Shown: piece after piece, positions 1 to 4,865 of the stretch
Numbering within the stretch: the first letter of the stretch is position 1
How the letters are laid out: the number at the start of each line of letters is the position of its first letter
Assembly (NCBI GenBank): GCA_020027655.1
Contig: JAHKKJ010000207.1
Location: forward strand, 1-6,531
Source of the DNA: Deltaproteobacteria bacterium
Lineage (GTDB): Bacteria > Desulfobacterota > Binatia > UBA9968
DNA length: 6,531 nucleotides
Direction of reading: 5' to 3'
Made by a program: the position numbers and the translations under genes
The notes under the pieces: generated by a model
What the model was told of the DNA's origin: nothing
The model's input: the letters and a program-made list of their open reading frames with translations, nothing else
The model's database searches: none

Positions 1-1255
1 ACGCGACGAGATTCTGATAGCTCGAATTATCCGGCCAGCCCGTTCGCTTGCAGAGAGCCCACTGACCATCCCGGAACACCGGGGCATCGATGGCGTCGAG
101 GAGCCAGTGGTAGAAAATCTGCAATGGTTTATCTGCGACCTCCGCAGGACGTCTACCGAGAAAGACCGGCAACCTTATCTTTCGTCCCTCAAATTGGCCT
201 TCATGGAACAGTCTCGCTCCCGGCAGGGTCGCCGTGGTTACCGCAGCCGCCCGCTCCTTTGCCGGTGAGAACGTCGCGGCAGCCCGGGGCTCGTCGTGGT
301 TTTCGATGAACCGAAGGAGCTTCGCCTGGTAAGCAAAGTCGGCGCAGAGATGCAGCCGTACGCTGTCGGCATTATCATGCTCCAGGCGGTCATAGAGCCG
401 CTTGTCGTAACAAAAGTCGAACCCCTGTTGTTGCAGCTCCCACTCTAGGTCCCAGTAGGCTTCGGCGATAAACAGAAATTCAGGAGACGTTTTCTTCACG
501 GCGGGAATCAGATCACGCCAGTATTCCGTTGCCGGCCGTCGTCCCGCACGGCTGCCCCAGGTGCGTTCGAAGATTGAATTAAGCAGCAGCATTGCCATGT
601 CGCAGCGAATGCCGTCGCACTGGCCGGCGATGCTCGAAACGGTTTCACTCACCGCTTGACGGAGCCCCGGTTGAAAAGCGTTCAGTTGCAGCACATCCTG
701 CCACGCCGGGAAGTAGGGGTCGCGCCCGCAGGCAAAAACATGTCCACCTACCTGAGCGAACGACGCTGGGTCGTTCTTCGCATCCTCGGCGCTGCCCTGA
801 ACGAAGTATTCAGGATGCTCACTGACCCATGGATGGTCCGGCGCCACGTGGTTTGGGACAAAATCTAGGATCAGGCGGATACCCCGCTTTGCCAGTTCCT
901 GCCGCGCGATGGCAAGTCCTTCAGGACCGCCCAGGTGTTTGTCGACTACGTAGCGTCGCACACAATAGGGAGATCCCACGTTGTCCTGCGGGCGAAAATC
1001 CGGCAGCGCCCGCTTGAAATCGTCAAGCAGGCTGTTGTTCCGATTGGCGATGGCGATGCCGGCGGGGCTCCGCTCCCAAACCCCCATCAGCCACACGGCA
1101 TCGAATCCGTGCGTGGCGAGCGCATCCCATTCGGCCCCCGGTACCGAGCTCAAGGTAACGGTGGCCCCCGCTCTCGCGCTCAGCTCGGAAAGCCAGACCC
1201 AAGTATTGATTTCGTAGATGCTCGGATATCGTGGCCAGATAGACAGAATAATCAC
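1..1255 (-). CDS. GH13 alpha-amylase-family glycosidase, C-terminus cut by window edge
   Basis: Hydrolyses or rearranges alpha-glucosidic bonds; the exact substrate is not readable. The minus frame is open for 418 codons to the window edge. All four conserved GH13 regions are present: I, DFVPNH (residues 131-136); II, DGIRCD (214-219) with nucleophile Asp219 and its partner Arg217; III, FIAEAYWD with general acid Glu265; IV, ENHDEPR with His320 and Asp321. The N-terminus VIILSIWPRYPSIYEINTWV runs straight into the barrel and has no signal peptide, so the enzyme is probably cytoplasmic. I chose GTG at 1255 because the homology-like sequence begins there. An AGAGGA lies about 12 nt upstream, which is long spacing. 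The frame stays open upstream to a stop near 1343-1345, and a GTG at 1318 is an alternative start. The catalytic set is complete, so the gene looks functional. It lies 104 bp after the MarC gene, so co-transcription is possible but unproven. Confidence 0.9.
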   Translation of the reverse strand, partial: MIILSIWPRYPSIYEINTWVWLSELSARAGATVTLSSVPGAEWDALATHGFDAVWLMGVWERSPAGIAIANRNNSLLDDFKRALPDFRPQDNVGSPYCVRRYVVDKHLGGPEGLAIARQELAKRGIRLILDFVPNHVAPDHPWVSEHPEYFVQGSAEDAKNDPASFAQVGGHVFACGRDPYFPAWQDVLQLNAFQPGLRQAVSETVSSIAGQCDGIRCDMAMLLLNSIFERTWGSRAGRRPATEYWRDLIPAVKKTSPEFLFIAEAYWDLEWELQQQGFDFCYDKRLYDRLEHDNADSVRLHLCADFAYQAKLLRFIENHDEPRAAATFSPAKERAAAVTTATLPGARLFHEGQFEGRKIRLPVFLGRRPAEVADKPLQIFYHWLLDAIDAPVFRDGQWALCKRTGWPDNSSYQNLVA

Positions 1256-1359
1256 TTTCGCACTGCATCCTCTACAAATGCGCCCGCCTTGCGCGCCTCC
1301 GGTGTGCTTCGGTCGCACAGGCAAAGAGATCCAGTCTTCAAATCATTGATGATTCCCGT

Positions 1360-2028
1360 TCATGCTGGCGGCCCGCTTATAACTCCGTACGTTTGAAAGG
1401 CTTCAAGCAAGCCATGGAAGATTAGTCCCATGCCCATGGTGGAGACGAAGAAGCCGACGATGCGGGTTGCGGCGTCGATACCCCTCGGTCCGATCCGGCT
1501 CAGAACTTTCCTGGCATAGGCGAGTAGCAGGTAGGTGACGTACATCGTAGCCACGATGGCTACGCAGATGGCAACAGCGGAGGCGAATTCAAATTCGGAG
1601 TGTTTCACTGTCGAAGTCATGCCGAGAATCGTGGCGATGGCTCCCGGTCCGAACATGATCGGCATGGCAAGGGGCACGAAGGCGACGTCTTCATCTTGGT
1701 TGCCCGAGCCGCTTGGGATACTTGCCAGCGATGCGCCCGAGGACGAGGGTGAAAACAGTTCGAAGCCAATGCGCATGAGGATGATGCCGCCGACAATCCG
1801 GACCATACTCAGAGGAACCCCGAAGATCCACAGTATGAGATTCCCAAAGAAGAGAAAGAAAAAGGCCAAGAGCAGGGCATAAAAGCAAGATAGGCGCGCG
1901 ACCCGGCGATGTTCCGCTTCGTCCTTACCTTCAAGAAGTTTCAAGAAGACCGGCAGAGCCTCCAGCGGATTAATGATCGCCAGCAACGTCGTGAACATAC
2001 CGACAAATAGAGTCAGCTCTTGACTCAT
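1360..2028 (-). CDS. MarC family integral membrane protein
   Basis: A 222-residue inner-membrane protein of the MarC/UPF0056 family (Pfam MarC). The biochemical function of this family is not established; the old link to multiple antibiotic resistance in E. coli MarC has not held up, and a transporter role is only inferred from its fold. Six hydrophobic segments are visible, at about 6-26, 47-69, 73-92, 118-138, 148-171 and 188-212. The two half-repeats carry the family signatures INPLEALPVF (residues 19-28) and PLAMPIMFGPGAI (119-131). A polar linker rich in Ser and Gly (93-115) separates the halves. Length is normal for the family. The start is ATG with a weak GGAT about 6 nt upstream. It follows the glycine-zipper lipoprotein by 32 bp on the same strand, so it is probably the last gene of a three-gene envelope operon. 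Confidence 0.93.
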   Translation of the reverse strand: MSQELTLFVGMFTTLLAIINPLEALPVFLKLLEGKDEAEHRRVARLSCFYALLLAFFFLFFGNLILWIFGVPLSMVRIVGGIILMRIGFELFSPSSSGASLASIPSGSGNQDEDVAFVPLAMPIMFGPGAIATILGMTSTVKHSEFEFASAVAICVAIVATMYVTYLLLAYARKVLSRIGPRGIDAATRIVGFFVSTMGMGLIFHGLLEAFQTYGVISGPPA

Positions 2029-2060
2029 GATTAATCCGCGACGGTGACTGCGCTCGCGTG

Positions 2061-2396
2061 CTAACGCTGTTGCTGCTGCTTGAGTTGTTGGAGCTCTCTA
2101 TTCTGCTGCTCGATTTGAGCTTGCTGTGCCGACAATTGCTGCTGCACGGCTTGTTCCTGCTTTTGCCGTGCCTGCATCTGGTCGCCGATCAAAGCGCCGC
2201 CGATCAAACCGACTGCAGCGCCTATGCCGGCACCGGCACCGGCATTTCCTGTAGCGCTCCCGATGATGGCGCCCAGGCCGGCTCCGGTAAGAGTTCCGAT
2301 TCCAGCGCCCTTCTCCCTTGTCGTCAGAGGCTCCGAACAGCCCAGAAAAAACGTCGCTACAGAGATTACTAAGATCGTCATGAGAGTCCGTTTCAT
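2061..2396 (-). CDS. Glycine-zipper lipoprotein with C-terminal Gln-rich coiled coil
   Basis: A 111-residue lipoprotein. Residues 1-19 form a type II signal peptide (positive MKR, hydrophobic core, lipobox FLGC), with lipidated Cys20. Ser21 at +2 favours outer-membrane sorting if the Lol rules apply. Residues 30-71 are an almost pure Gly/Ala/Ile run (GAGIGTLTGAGLGAIIG and repeats) typical of glycine-zipper domains, which pack as paired membrane helices. Residues 72-111 are rich in Gln, Glu, Lys and Ala (QQQLSAQQAQIEQQNRELQQ), predicting a coiled coil. The start is well supported: AAGGAG lies 6 nt before the ATG (2403-2408). It is 30 bp after the secreted-protein gene and 32 bp before the MarC gene. 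A role in envelope integrity or as a small outer-membrane anchor is inference from the architecture; the specific function is unknown. Confidence 0.88.
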   Translation of the reverse strand: MKRTLMTILVISVATFFLGCSEPLTTREKGAGIGTLTGAGLGAIIGSATGNAGAGAGIGAAVGLIGGALIGDQMQARQKQEQAVQQQLSAQQAQIEQQNRELQQLKQQQQR

Positions 2397-2426
2397 ATCC
2401 TGCTCCTTAGTGCGTCTTTCCGATCG

Positions 2427-2867
2427 CTATTTTCCCGGATTTTTTTGTGGCGTTCCCTTCGAGGTGTCGACTCTGATTCGATTGGTGTGCAACTCTTGAG
2501 CAATCGCAGCGATCGCTTCAGCAACCCGCTTGTTCGGATTGGCCCGGCAGTACTTTTCTATCCGTTCTTGCAATTGGTCTATGGTTAAAGTTCCCACGAC
2601 GTCGTAGGTGTCCATGACATAAAAATTGTGCGCGGTGAAAAACCCCGCCACCCAATGCTCTATTATCACATCGGCGATTTCGTACTGCTCGGTTGTAAGA
2701 TTCTCCAGGCGCTTTTCCGAAAACTTAACGTAGTCGCCGCAGGACCTGGACCCGACCCCGAGAGCAAAATACCGACCGTTACTGTCTATGGCCAGCGTAT
2801 TAGACAGTTCCCCTGAGATTAAAAGCGACCCTAGGAAGGTAGCTATAACCAATAAAGTGACTTTCAT
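2427..2867 (-). CDS. Small secreted protein with two cysteines, function unknown
   Basis: A 146-residue protein with an N-terminal hydrophobic segment (about 3-18, Lys2 in front) that looks like a Sec signal peptide, possibly cleaved around 25-28. The mature part has two Cys (43 and 107) that could form a disulfide. Conserved-looking patches are SCGDYVK (42-48), HWVAGFFTAHNFY (71-83) and IEKYCRANPNKRVAEAI (103-119), followed by a basic, polar tail. Two cysteines bracketing helices, with a W..GF..A.N patch and a YC..NP motif, resemble small periplasmic families such as HdeA-like or Rap1a/Tai-like proteins. I cannot place it firmly in either. The start has AAGGAGAA (around 2876-2883) 8 nt upstream of the ATG. 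It is the first gene of the tight run with the lipoprotein and MarC genes, which supports an envelope role. Confidence 0.8.
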   Translation of the reverse strand: MKVTLLVIATFLGSLLISGELSNTLAIDSNGRYFALGVGSRSCGDYVKFSEKRLENLTTEQYEIADVIIEHWVAGFFTAHNFYVMDTYDVVGTLTIDQLQERIEKYCRANPNKRVAEAIAAIAQELHTNRIRVDTSKGTPQKNPGK

Positions 2868-2928
2868 GCGATCAGTTCTCCTTCACTCCAAATATATTTC
2901 CCGTTTACAGATACTCCCGCAAACTCGT

Positions 2929-2943
2929 TTCATGTGACATGAA
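2929..2943. promoter_or_regulatory. Perfect 7-1-7 palindrome, possible operator of the secreted-protein operon
   Basis: TTCATGTGACATGAA is a perfect inverted repeat with a 1-nt centre, 62 bp upstream of the secreted-protein ATG (2867). Size and position fit the binding site of a dimeric regulator. It does not match the CRP or FNR consensus, and I do not recognise the regulator. No clear promoter hexamers could be assigned next to it. Confidence 0.35.
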
Positions 2944-3028
2944 CATATGCAAAATGTGCCGATCAGGCAAATGAAGGTTCACAGACTCCTGATGTCGCGC
3001 ATGGCTATTGCACCCCTGTCCAATGGGC

Positions 3029-3406
3029 TCAGTTGAGCGCTACGCGCAGCGTCTTGATGAACAATTCGTCGTTGAATGGTTTGCGCAGGAAGGCCACTGC
3101 GCCCGCCGCCAGTGCCCGGTCGCGGACTCCGGCCTCATCGTGGGCTGTGATGAAGATCACGGGCAGTGGATTGCCGCTACTCGCTAACCGCTCCTGTACT
3201 TCCAGGCCGTTCATCCCCGCCATCTGCACGTCGAGGACTACACAGTCCGGTTGATACGCCGGGATCGTCTCGATGCGATCGATGAACTCTCGCCCCGAGG
3301 TAAACGCATCCCCTTCCATTCCAATGGAGCGCACCAGTCGCTTCATGGCCCGGCAGACGGATTCATCGTCATCTACAATCGCGATCAGTGGCTTGGACTT
3401 GCTCAA
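3029..3406 (-). CDS. Stand-alone receiver-domain response regulator (FixJ-type receiver, no output domain)
   Basis: A 125-residue receiver domain that accepts a phosphoryl group from a histidine kinase and acts by protein contact, since it has no DNA-binding or enzymatic output. Visible active-site residues are the acidic cluster VDDDES (Asp12-14), the phospho-acceptor Asp59 in VVLDVQM, Thr87 in FITAHD, Phe106, and Lys109 in FLRKPF. The start codon is TTG: the frame upstream reaches a TAG with no ATG or GTG between, and TTG is followed directly by the normal receiver N-terminus. A GGAG lies 10 nt upstream. It follows the FixJ-type regulator by 200 bp on the same strand, with a repeat hairpin and a palindrome in between, so it may have its own promoter. 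The likely partner is the kinase at 4827-6530. Its role as sink, brake or second output is inference. Confidence 0.9.
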   Translation of the reverse strand: MSKSKPLIAIVDDDESVCRAMKRLVRSIGMEGDAFTSGREFIDRIETIPAYQPDCVVLDVQMAGMNGLEVQERLASSGNPLPVIFITAHDEAGVRDRALAAGAVAFLRKPFNDELFIKTLRVALN

Positions 3407-3419
3407 GAGAAATATTCTC
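3407..3419 (-). promoter_or_regulatory. Small stem-loop over the Shine-Dalgarno of the TTG-started receiver gene
   Basis: On the minus strand GAGAA-TAT-TTCTC can form a 5-bp stem with a 3-nt loop. The 5' arm includes most of the only Shine-Dalgarno-like GGAG, and the 3' arm touches the TTG start. Combined with the weak start codon, this suggests low or controlled translation. The stem is short and AT-rich, so its stability is uncertain. Confidence 0.3.
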
Positions 3420-3493
3420 CGGGCGCTGTCGGTAGCGCGACGCTTTATTCTGGCTAAGCTGGGATCAATCTAGAGGAGTTTGAGGAGTCTGTA

Positions 3494-3513
3494 TATTGGA
3501 CTTTGGTCCAATA
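3494..3513. promoter_or_regulatory. 20-bp perfect palindrome upstream of the receiver gene, candidate operator
   Basis: TATTGGACTTTGGTCCAATA has two perfect 8-bp arms around a 4-nt centre. It lies 88 bp upstream of the TTG start of the stand-alone receiver and is distinct from the nearby heptamer repeats. A symmetric site of this size at this distance fits a dimeric activator or repressor. The LuxR-type FixJ-like regulator encoded next door is the obvious candidate, but that is inference. It is not followed by a T-run on the minus strand, so a terminator is less likely. Confidence 0.5.
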
Positions 3514-3535
3514 CGAGGATAGGGAAGGGGGGATC

Positions 3536-3599
3536 TCAGGTGTCAGGTTTCGGGTTTCAGGAAAGGATTTCTGATCCTGACACCTGACACTGAAACCCG
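3536..3599. repeat. Heptamer-repeat cluster A: head-to-head arrays with two competing inverted repeats
   Basis: Degenerate 7-bp words read GTGTCAG, GTTTCGG, GTTTCAG at 3540-3560 and, in the opposite orientation, CCTGACA-type words at 3576-3599. This creates two perfect inverted repeats: 12 bp (TCAGGTGTCAGG, 3536-3547 with 3576-3587) and 10 bp (CGGGTTTCAG, 3551-3560 with 3590-3599). They interleave, so the two hairpins exclude each other. The cluster starts 8 nt after the stop codon of the FixJ-type regulator and could act as a 3' stabilising structure. There is no U-run for a classic intrinsic terminator. The same words flank the IVP gene at 4231-4272 and 4754-4865. Confidence 0.85.
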
Positions 3600-3606
3600 C
3601 TATCTT

Positions 3607-4227
3607 TTATCTTTTGCGAATTCCCGCGTGCTCCGCGATCCGCACCAGATCGGCGAGCGATTCCACTTTCATCTTATCCATCACCCGCGCGCGGTGGACT
3701 TTAATGGTTTTTTCCACGATGCCCAGCTCGAATGCAATTTGCTTGTTTAACCATCCCTTGACGACTAAATTCATCACTTCGCGCTCGCGCGGCGTCAATT
3801 TTGCGACCCGACTCTGGATGTCTTCCGCCTCCTTCAATTCGGCGCGGTCATGGACGGCGCGAGCGAGAGCCTGTTCGATGGCGCGCAAAAGGTCTGTGTC
3901 CCGCACCGGCTTGGGTAAAAAGTCCACTGCTCCGGCCTTCATTGCTTTTACAGTCATCGGAATGTCACCGTGGCCGGTGATGAAGATAATGGGGAGGATA
4001 AGATTGGTTAGCCGTAATTCACGTTGTAGGTCGATGCCGCTTAGACCAGGCATGCGAACGTCGAGAACAAGACAGGCGGGGCGCGCTTCATCAGGCATTC
4101 TGTCAAGGAACTCATGTGCCGAGACGAATGTTTGCACCTGGTAGCCGGCGGATTTGATGAGCCGTGCCAGGGCCCGCCGCACGGAGGGATCGTCATCGAT
4201 GAGAAGGACGGTGGGGGGAGAGGGCAT
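3607..4227 (-). CDS. FixJ-type response regulator (receiver plus LuxR HTH)
   Basis: A 206-residue two-domain transcription regulator. The receiver domain (about 6-122) has the acidic cluster IDDDPS (Asp11-13), phospho-acceptor Asp56 in LVLDVRMPG, Thr84 in FITGHGD and Lys106 in FLPKPV, all as in FixJ/NarL-type proteins. A helical linker (123-140) leads to the LuxR/GerE helix-turn-helix (about 142-200) opening with LTPREREV, with recognition helix near VEKTIKVHRARVMDKM. It is predicted to bind DNA when phosphorylated by the PAS kinase upstream. ATG at 4227 gives the normal FixJ length. A longer frame from a GTG at 4314 would add 29 residues, but most of that is translated heptamer repeat and the neighbouring gene's tail, and it too lacks a Shine-Dalgarno. 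The ATG has no purine-rich ribosome site because repeats end only 3 nt upstream; translation may depend on reinitiation after the IVP stop (4262). Confidence 0.92.
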   Translation of the reverse strand: MPSPPTVLLIDDDPSVRRALARLIKSAGYQVQTFVSAHEFLDRMPDEARPACLVLDVRMPGLSGIDLQRELRLTNLILPIIFITGHGDIPMTVKAMKAGAVDFLPKPVRDTDLLRAIEQALARAVHDRAELKEAEDIQSRVAKLTPREREVMNLVVKGWLNKQIAFELGIVEKTIKVHRARVMDKMKVESLADLVRIAEHAGIRKR

Positions 4228-4230
4228 AGG

Positions 4231-4272
4231 GCGTCGAGTGTCGAGGGTCGGGTGTCGGGTTTCAGGTTTCAG
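4231..4272. repeat. Heptamer-repeat cluster B, between IVP gene end and regulator start
   Basis: Six uninterrupted 7-bp units on the plus strand: GCGTCGA, GTGTCGA, GGGTCGG, GTGTCGG, GTTTCAG, GTTTCAG, grading from a GTCGA type to a TTTCAG type. Read on the minus strand, the CCTGAAACCTGA portion supplies the last Thr codon and the TGA stop of the IVP gene, and the array ends 3 nt before the ATG of the FixJ-type regulator. Confidence 0.9.
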
Positions 4273-4729
4273 GTGGGATGGGCCAACCGGAGTCAACGAC
4301 GTCAGAGTTGTCACTGTAGGTCTCCGGGTGTTCTTTCACAACCCATCGTCGCTCCCCTTCTGGGAGCTTCCGTTCGAGTGTTTTCTCCAACCCGTTTAGC
4401 ATCCGGATGCATTCCTTGTACTTCGCGCGAAATGACTCGTAAACTTCGGCCGTGATGTAACGCTTCTCCCTTGCCATGAACAAATGGTGTATCGTCTCCG
4501 CGGCTTCGCCCCGACTCCGATTGACTCCCTCAATCTTGTTACGGACATGACGGTCGTCGTTCTTCTCGGCGAGTTGTGCAGGGGAACTGTTGGAAGAGCG
4601 GCGGATTTGCGACCCGATCTCGTACTTCTCCTCAGACGGCCACGTGTGTCTCAGATCACAGATCTCGATATGTAGCCGGCAAAGCTTCTGATAGACTTCC
4701 AGATCCTCGTCATCCATATAACCTTTCAC
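4262..4729 (-). CDS. Four-helix bundle protein, 23S rRNA intervening-sequence (IVP/S23) family
   Basis: A 155-residue, highly charged protein resembling the four-helix-bundle family (TIGR02436, Pfam 23S_rRNA_IVP), first known from insertions in spirochaete 23S rRNA genes and related in fold to the Avd accessory protein of diversity-generating retroelements. The function of free-standing members is unknown. Family features seen: DLEVYQKLCRLHIEI (9-23) as helix 1; QIRRSSNSSPAQLAE (41-55), the variant of the usual 'N-iaEG' turn; RSRGEAAETIHHLFMAREKRYI (71-92), matching the 'GS..E....l..A...gyi' helix; and ESFRAKYKECIRMLNGLEKTL (98-118) as the last helix. Residues 121-155 are an extra polar tail beyond the usual end near 120. 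The start is GTG at 4729 (GGGAG 6 nt upstream); ATG at 4717 with AAAGG is an equally good alternative. The stop codon lies in the heptamer repeats. No 23S rRNA is present; the gene sits between a kinase and its regulator. Confidence 0.82.
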   Translation of the reverse strand: MKGYMDDEDLEVYQKLCRLHIEICDLRHTWPSEEKYEIGSQIRRSSNSSPAQLAEKNDDRHVRNKIEGVNRSRGEAAETIHHLFMAREKRYITAEVYESFRAKYKECIRMLNGLEKTLERKLPEGERRWVVKEHPETYSDNSDVVDSGWPIPPET

Positions 4730-4753
4730 CTTCGTCTCCCGACACGTGTTTTT

Positions 4754-4865
4754 CCTGAAACCCGAAACCTGACACCTCAGAGTGGTACATGGTTTCAGGT
4801 GTTAGGTGGCAGCTCCCTCAACCCCTTCACTCGTCCCTTAACCCTCGACCCTCGACACTTCCCCC
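4754..4865. repeat. Heptamer-repeat cluster C, between kinase end and IVP gene
   Basis: Three blocks of 7-bp words are visible. Block 4754-4781 reads CCTGAAA, CCCGAAA, CCTGACA, CCTCAGA. Block 4792-4812 reads GTTTCAG, GTGTTAG, GTGGCAG in the opposite orientation. Block 4824-4865 reads CCTTCAC, TCGTCCC, TTAACCC, TCGACCC, TCGACAC, TTCCCCC. The first two form a hairpin: CCTGAAACC (4754-4762) pairs perfectly with GGTTTCAGG (4791-4799), with a competing near-perfect 10-bp pairing of 4768-4777 with 4797-4806. The third block overlaps the 3' end of the kinase gene and encodes its last residues and stop. Confidence 0.88.

Noticed and set aside
1023..1268. Minus-strand ATG frame starting MQCESDYSV with a close Shine-Dalgarno
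   Set aside because: It is out of frame with the GH13 protein, whose frame gives YEINTWVWL and the catalytic regions; the ATG frame has no family features and ends early.
1330..1350. AATCAT-CA-ATGATT inverted repeat just after the MarC stop as a terminator
   Set aside because: The 6-bp stem is AT-rich with a 2-nt loop and no T-run follows.
935..1396. Plus-strand open frame of 153 codons opposite the GH13 gene
   Set aside because: The minus frame carries all GH13 catalytic motifs without interruption; the plus frame is low-complexity shadow.
2981..3492. 10-bp inverted repeat ACAGACTCCT / AGGAGTCTGT flanking the lone receiver gene
   Set aside because: Inverted 10-mers are expected several times by chance in a window this long; there is no other sign of an element around that gene.
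3494..3513. Palindrome as an intrinsic terminator of the regulator gene
   Set aside because: No T-run follows on the minus strand, and it lies over 90 bp past the stop; an operator is the better reading.
3614..4144. Long plus-strand open frame of 176 codons opposite the FixJ-type regulator
   Set aside because: Antisense shadow of a clearly conserved regulator; Ser/Arg/Thr-rich translation without recognisable domains.
4228..4314. N-terminal extension of the response regulator from GTG 4314
   Set aside because: Much of the added sequence is translated heptamer repeat, the start has no Shine-Dalgarno, and ATG 4227 gives the standard FixJ length.
3536..4865. CRISPR array suggested by recurring short repeats
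   Set aside because: The units are contiguous or near-contiguous 7-mers without regular spacers, and no cas genes are present.
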